Source: Candidatus Sumerlaeota bacterium
Lineage (GTDB): Bacteria > Sumerlaeota > Sumerlaeia > MWCT01 > JAGHBZ01
Direction: 5' to 3'
Assembly: GCA_021160705.1 (NCBI GenBank)
Contig: JAGHBZ010000441.1
Coordinates: 1 to 9,534 of the forward strand
DNA: 9,534 nucleotides
This document shows positions 5,953-9,534 of the stretch, piece by piece. The notes under the pieces are model-generated. The model ran no database searches. It worked only from the letters and a program-made list of their open reading frames with translations, and was not told the DNA's origin. The position numbers and the translations under genes are program-made. Numbering within the stretch: the first letter of the stretch is position 1; each line of letters begins with the position of its first letter.

Positions 5953-6810
5953 ATGTGGGAATATTCACCAAAAGTAATAGAACATTTTATGAACCCCAGG
6001 AATGTCGGTGAGATAGAAGACCCTGATGCTGAGGCTCAGGTAGGCTCATTTGTCTGCGGTGATATGATTAAGCTCCAGCTGAAAATTAATGACCAGGGGA
6101 TTATCACTGACGCTAAGTTCAAGACATTTGGGTGTGGTGCAGCGATTGCCTCTGCATCAGTCTTAACAGAGATGATTATCGGCAAAAGTGTGGATGAAGT
6201 AGCAGGCATTTCCAACGAAGACATTATTCGTGAATTAGGCGGTCTTCCGGAGGCAAAGATACATTGTTCAGTGATGGGTGCAGATGCACTGCGTAGTGCA
6301 CTGGAAGACTATTATGCAAAGCAAGGACTTCAACCCCCACCAGAGATGGATACCTCGCCACTTGTCTGCCATTGCTTTGGCGTGACACAAAATAAAATCC
6401 GCAACGCTATCTTCGCATATCACCTGCGAACAGTGGATGAGGTGACAACATATACAAAAGCAGGAGGGGGTTGCGGTAAATGTAAAGAAGAGATTCAGAA
6501 AATAATTAATGCCACGTTAGGGGAACAGGTTGCCGAACCGCCAGAGCTCGTTGCGGTACAAAAGAGACCCCTCACCAATCTCCAGAGGATGAAAATGATT
6601 GAAGATGTGATTGAGAAAGAAATCAGACCACAACTTCAGGCTGATGGTGGCGATATTAAACTCGTAGACATCAAAGATAACATCGTTCAGGTGGAGATGC
6701 TTGGAACTTGTCGGGAGTGTCCTGTATCTCCGGTAACTATCAAGCAATACGTTGAACAAAAATTGCGCGAGCTGGTGGATAATGAAATCCTGGTAGAAGA
6801 GGTAAAGTGA
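5953..6810 (+). CDS. nifU: NifU, three-domain iron-sulfur cluster scaffold protein
   Basis: NifU receives sulfur from NifS and iron in the cytoplasm, builds [2Fe-2S] and [4Fe-4S] clusters and hands them to target proteins. The 285 residues hold the classic three-domain layout. The N-terminal IscU-like scaffold has cluster ligands C35, C61 and C105 and the conserved D37 (VCGDM). A central BFD-like [2Fe-2S] domain has C139, C141, C174 and C177 (CHCFG and GCGKCK). The C-terminal Nfu domain (about 212-285) has C253 and C256 (GTCRECP). All nine cysteines are present, so the protein should be fully active. A GGAAAG sequence precedes the ATG by 4 bases. nifS follows at once, so the pair is an operon. 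No nitrogenase genes are visible here; in many non-diazotrophs this pair serves general cluster assembly. Family assignment is very secure. Confidence 0.97.
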   Translation: MWEYSPKVIEHFMNPRNVGEIEDPDAEAQVGSFVCGDMIKLQLKINDQGIITDAKFKTFGCGAAIASASVLTEMIIGKSVDEVAGISNEDIIRELGGLPEAKIHCSVMGADALRSALEDYYAKQGLQPPPEMDTSPLVCHCFGVTQNKIRNAIFAYHLRTVDEVTTYTKAGGGCGKCKEEIQKIINATLGEQVAEPPELVAVQKRPLTNLQRMKMIEDVIEKEIRPQLQADGGDIKLVDIKDNIVQVEMLGTCRECPVSPVTIKQYVEQKLRELVDNEILVEEVK

Positions 6811-6812
6811 AA

Positions 6813-7985
6813 ATGATAAAAAACGTTATATATCTGGATAACAACGCGACTACCCGTGTGGCACCTGAAGTGGTGGAGGCAATGAAACCTTTTCTCACTG
6901 ATTACTATGGCAATCCGTCCAGTATGCATACGTTTGGTGGGCAGGTGCGAAAACTGTTGAACCAAGCAAAAGAACAAATCGCTGACTTAATTGGCGCCAG
7001 GAGTATTGAAGAAATAATTATCACTGCTAACGCCACTGAATCAAATAACGCAGCATTCTGGGGAACGCTGGAGTCGTATCCAGAGAAACGGCATATCATT
7101 ACTACGAAGGTAGAACACCCTTCAGTGCTAAACGTTGCGCAGTTCTGGGAACGAAAAGGGTATCGGGTGAGCTGGCTTGGTGTTGATTCGCAGGGCAGAC
7201 TTGATATTGATGAATTGCGAGCAGCTATCACACCTCATACTGCACTGGTCTCTATAATGTATGCCAATAATGAAACTGGCGTAGTCTTTCCCATTGAAGA
7301 AATAGGTAAAATCGTAAAGGCTCACGGCGTTGTGTTTCACGTAGATGGAGTGCAGGCAATTGGCAAAATCCCGATTAACCTTGAAAATAGCACCATTGAC
7401 CTGCTTTCACTGAGTGGACATAAACTCCACGCCCCTAAAGGGGTAGGGGTGCTCTACATTCGACGTGGCACACGATTTCAGCCGTATATGATTGGTGGTC
7501 ACCAGGAGTATACACGGCGCGCTGGGACTGAAAACGTGCCGGGTATCATTGGGCTGGGGAAAGCCTGTGAACTGGCAAAAAAAAGCATCAAAGAAGAAAC
7601 CAGCAGAGTCAAATACCTCCGGGATAAACTTGAGCAGGCAATCCTGATGAAGGTACCTGACTCGCGTGTAAACGGCGCCGAGACAGAACGACTCCCCAAT
7701 ACCAGTAGCATCTCTTTTGAGGGAGTGGAGGGTGAGTCCATTCTGCTAATGCTTGACCGGGAAGGTATCTGTGCCTCCAGTGGGTCTGCGTGTACTACCG
7801 GTTCAATTGAGCCATCCCATGTGCTACGTGCAATGGGTGTGCCGTACAATTATGTGCACGGTACTGTGCGGTTGAGTCTCTCGCGATATACCACAGAAGA
7901 AGAGATTGATACCGTTATTGAGGTTTTACCCGGGATTATTGAACGACTCCGTGAACTCTCCCCTCTCTGGAAAAGCAAAAGATAA
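6813..7985 (+). CDS. nifS: NifS, cysteine desulfurase (PLP-dependent)
   Basis: This enzyme converts L-cysteine to L-alanine and holds the sulfur as a persulfide, which it gives to NifU. The length of 390 residues is typical. Visible active-site features, numbered from the ATG at 6813, are the PLP lysine K204 in SGHKLHAPKG, H102 in EHPSVL, D178 and Q181 in HVDGVQ, RRAGTENVPG in the usual place, and the catalytic cysteine C327 in SSGSACTTGS, the short-loop group I form. The start is ambiguous. A GTG at 6807 overlaps the nifU stop by four bases, but AGAGG lies only 4 bases before it. The ATG at 6813 has the same AGAGG 10 bases upstream, so I prefer it; either way translation is coupled to nifU. 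No downstream gene belongs to this operon, since a 283-base gap follows. Confidence 0.97.
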   Translation: MIKNVIYLDNNATTRVAPEVVEAMKPFLTDYYGNPSSMHTFGGQVRKLLNQAKEQIADLIGARSIEEIIITANATESNNAAFWGTLESYPEKRHIITTKVEHPSVLNVAQFWERKGYRVSWLGVDSQGRLDIDELRAAITPHTALVSIMYANNETGVVFPIEEIGKIVKAHGVVFHVDGVQAIGKIPINLENSTIDLLSLSGHKLHAPKGVGVLYIRRGTRFQPYMIGGHQEYTRRAGTENVPGIIGLGKACELAKKSIKEETSRVKYLRDKLEQAILMKVPDSRVNGAETERLPNTSSISFEGVEGESILLMLDREGICASSGSACTTGSIEPSHVLRAMGVPYNYVHGTVRLSLSRYTTEEEIDTVIEVLPGIIERLRELSPLWKSKR

Positions 7986-8268
7986 ATAGTACCATCTTCC
8001 TTTACAAAAACCGGGATAAAAGTTCCTATTACCACACCTTGAGAAATATACAGTTTTATTACAGGTGAAGTTGGAGCAAATTCTGGTAATGAATTGAGCA
8101 ATTTTAGATATAAAGCTTGCCTCCTCTTTGAGGAGATAATAAATTCTCTTTTGCTTAATAATAGGAGAGGCAAGGTGATTTAACACAATATCCTGAAAAA
8201 TAAAGAGCCTTAAGGATTTTTCCCAAAAACTTTTGACAATATCCTGTTCTGCCACAAGGAGAAAAAGA
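7986..8268. other. Intergenic region with a nested hairpin ahead of the amidotransferase
   Basis: CTCCTC (8121-8126) and GAGGAG (8130-8135) form a perfect 6-pair hairpin. CTTGCCTC (8116-8123) can instead pair with GAGGCAAG (8167-8174) in an 8-pair stem. The two stems share bases 8121-8123, so they are mutually exclusive if formed fully. An 11-base direct repeat, ACAATATCCTG, occurs at 8185-8195 and 8236-8246. No T run follows either stem, so no intrinsic terminator for nifS is obvious. A minus-strand frame crosses the region but lacks a family match. Confidence 0.5.
8256..8261 (+). promoter_or_regulatory. Ribosome binding site that sets the amidotransferase start
   Basis: AAGGAG lies 7 bases before the ATG at 8269. 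It rules in that start over the in-frame TTG at 8233, which would add twelve residues unlike the family (TISCSATRRKR). Confidence 0.8.
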
Positions 8269-8991
8269 ATGAAAACATTAATAGGACTTACGTCAAACTG
8301 GATTGAGCACAAACACTATGCACCCTCTGTGAGTATCTCTACCCGATTTCTGGATGGTGTGATAAAAGCCGGGGGGTTTCCAGTGGTGTTGTCTGCTATA
8401 ATGCAGAACCAGATAATGGAAGACATCTTTGACTGTGTTTGCGGGTTAATTATAACCGGTGGTCCCGACCTTGACCCGCGCAGCTGGAATTCGCCACAAA
8501 ATCCTATGACCGAACCAATGAAATCACCTCGTCAGGAGTTTGAACTATCGTTGGTGAAAAAAGCCGTAGAACGAAAAATCCCTATTCTGGGAGTCTGTCT
8601 GGGTGCTCAGCTAATCAACGTTGCACTGGGTGGCACGGTTCAGCAGGATGTTCCCAGTGCTTTTTCGGACTCCAGTATAAGACATCGCAAAAAGGTCGGA
8701 TGTTTGTTTACCGAACATTCCGTGAAGATTGCTCCGGATTCGCTGCTCTTTGAGGTCATCGGACGTAAAAATGAAATACTGGTAAATAGCAGTCATCACC
8801 AGGCAGTAGAGGGAGTTGCACCAGGAATGCGTGCAGTTGCCTGGGCACCTGATGGTGTGATTGAAGCCATTGAATCCACCCAGCCCGGGCGTCCAATTCT
8901 GGCAGTCCAGTGGCATCCTGAATACCTCACTGACCGCCAGGAACACCTTAATCTCTTCCGCTGGCTGGTGAACGCCGCTGAAATGAGATAA
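8269..8991 (+). CDS. Class I glutamine amidotransferase, gamma-glutamyl-GABA hydrolase type (peptidase C26)
   Basis: A 240-residue cytosolic hydrolase of the PuuD-like family, which cleaves gamma-glutamyl amide bonds; the characterised member releases GABA in putrescine breakdown. It begins MKTLIGLTSN as family members do. GLIITGGPDLDP (59-70) is the characteristic oxyanion-strand motif. The nucleophile is C110 in GVCLGAQ, and H216 and E218 in QWHPE complete the triad. NSSHHQAV (173-180) is another conserved block. Many relatives have GICRGMQ around the cysteine; here it is GVCLGAQ, a modest change. No putrescine genes (puuA, puuB, puuC) are adjacent and the gene stands alone, so the substrate is uncertain: another gamma-glutamyl amide or peptide is possible. 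The start is fixed by AAGGAG 7 bases upstream. Confidence 0.9.
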   Translation: MKTLIGLTSNWIEHKHYAPSVSISTRFLDGVIKAGGFPVVLSAIMQNQIMEDIFDCVCGLIITGGPDLDPRSWNSPQNPMTEPMKSPRQEFELSLVKKAVERKIPILGVCLGAQLINVALGGTVQQDVPSAFSDSSIRHRKKVGCLFTEHSVKIAPDSLLFEVIGRKNEILVNSSHHQAVEGVAPGMRAVAWAPDGVIEAIESTQPGRPILAVQWHPEYLTDRQEHLNLFRWLVNAAEMR

Positions 8992-9042
8992 CTGCCATTT
9001 TTAGAGTAACCTGCCTTTTTTACGATTGGCATTCCATGATGC

Positions 9043-9071
9043 TTGACATTTTTCTATCGGTGGCACACAAT
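9043..9071 (+). promoter_or_regulatory. Promoter of the beta-helix protein gene
   Basis: A perfect -35 TTGACA (9043-9048) is followed, 17 bases on, by CACAAT (9066-9071, 4 of 6). It lies 37 bases before the ATG at 9109. Spacing and position are ideal; the -10 box is moderate. Confidence 0.55.
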
Positions 9072-9108
9072 CAGGTTTAGAAAATTACGGCAGCACAGGA
9101 GGGGGTCA

Positions 9109-9534
9109 ATGAACAGAAAAGGTTTCTCACTCTTTTATTTATTTTATTGGCATCTGGTTTTTAAGCCAGCTCTTATAACAGCGTGTTTGTTTGTATTTTT
9201 ATCTCCCGTATTATCCTCTGCAAAATCAATTAGCGTCCCTGACGATTATCCCACCATTCAATCAGCAATTGATGCCAGCACTGAAGGCGATGAAATTATC
9301 GTCTCACCGGGGAGATACTATGAGCACATTAATTTCAATGGCAAGAACATTATCCTGCGCTCCACTGACCCCACGAGCCCGACCATTGTCGCCAGCACCA
9401 TTATTGATGGTACTCATATCAGCTCAGTGGTGACCTTTTCAGGCTCCGAATCAACGTCCTGTGTTCTTTCTGGATTCACCATTACTCACGGCAACGCTCC
9501 TTACGGCGGTGGCATCAATGGCAACGGCACCCTG
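9109..9534 (+). CDS. Secreted right-handed parallel beta-helix protein, partial at its C-terminus
   Basis: The first 142 residues are visible before the window ends. AGGAGG (9097-9102) lies 6 bases upstream of the ATG, a near-perfect ribosome site. Residues 1-38 form a long signal peptide: MNRK, a hydrophobic stretch from about 20 to 36, and a likely signal-peptidase cut after SSA. The mature part starts ISVPDDYPTIQSAIDAS (41-57), followed by GDEIIVSPGRYYE (60-72) and NIILRS, then GFTITHGNAPYGGGI (122-136). This is the start of the repeated-coil right-handed beta-helix fold shared with pectate lyases and many large surface or secreted proteins of uncultivated bacteria. The asparagine- and glycine-rich turns fit that fold. 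Full length, enzyme activity and any C-terminal sorting domain cannot be seen, so substrate is unknown. Gene context gives no further help. Confidence 0.85.
   Translation, partial: MNRKGFSLFYLFYWHLVFKPALITACLFVFLSPVLSSAKSISVPDDYPTIQSAIDASTEGDEIIVSPGRYYEHINFNGKNIILRSTDPTSPTIVASTIIDGTHISSVVTFSGSESTSCVLSGFTITHGNAPYGGGINGNGTL

Noticed and set aside
8234..8239. TTGACA as a -35 box for the amidotransferase
   Set aside because: No -10 box lies at the right distance, and the expected position falls on the ribosome site itself.
7850..8312. Two minus-strand frames across the nifS end and the following gap, one with a protein-like stretch (IKLYISQGVVIGTFIPVFV)
   Set aside because: They overlap nifS and the amidotransferase antisense, have no good ribosome site and match no family I know. 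A decayed gene fragment in the gap is possible but not supported.
9191..9433. 80-codon plus-strand frame
   Set aside because: It is a shifted shadow of the beta-helix gene, which has a better start, a signal peptide and a clear fold signature.

Overview
The window reads as a piece of a bacterial chromosome. Several genes have good Shine-Dalgarno sites, and two have near-consensus sigma70-type promoters. A three-domain NifU sits next to a NifS cysteine desulfurase. The rightmost gene encodes a secreted beta-helix protein of a kind common in uncultivated bacterial phyla (Planctomycetota, Poribacteria, Omnitrophota, KSB1 and similar). I cannot name the phylum from this sequence alone.

Left third, all on the minus strand: a two-gene phage packaging module (small-terminase candidate 3911-3555, terminase large subunit 3670-1955). 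After a 440-base gap comes an AT-rich DNA methyltransferase with SPPY and DPFCGSGTT motifs, which starts at 1515 and runs off the left edge. No portal, capsid or tail gene is visible. A strong ribosome binding site just past the terminase stop has no start codon after it. A 94-base element with 19-base terminal inverted repeats lies 14 bases upstream of the terminase ribosome site. The terminase pair therefore looks like a small remnant or island rather than an intact prophage.

Middle: a small VanZ-like membrane protein (4523-4978), followed by almost 1 kb without genes (4979-5952). That stretch is packed with hairpins and dispersed-type repeats. At least two repeat families occur in diverged copies in which the paired arms changed together, so the symmetry has been kept while the sequence drifted. 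It also holds a 17-base perfect inverted repeat.

Right half, all on the plus strand: a promoter containing inverted and direct TAGTATA motifs drives a nifU-nifS operon for iron-sulfur cluster assembly. NifS takes sulfur from cysteine and NifU is the scaffold; the genes overlap or nearly touch. A 283-base gap with a nested hairpin precedes a class I glutamine amidotransferase of the gamma-glutamyl-GABA hydrolase type (8269-8991). Last is a secreted right-handed beta-helix protein behind its own promoter, cut by the right edge.

The most unusual material is the isolated terminase pair with its flanking inverted-repeat element and the covarying repeat island. I found no CRISPR array, rRNA or tRNA, and no complete new multi-gene system that I can support.
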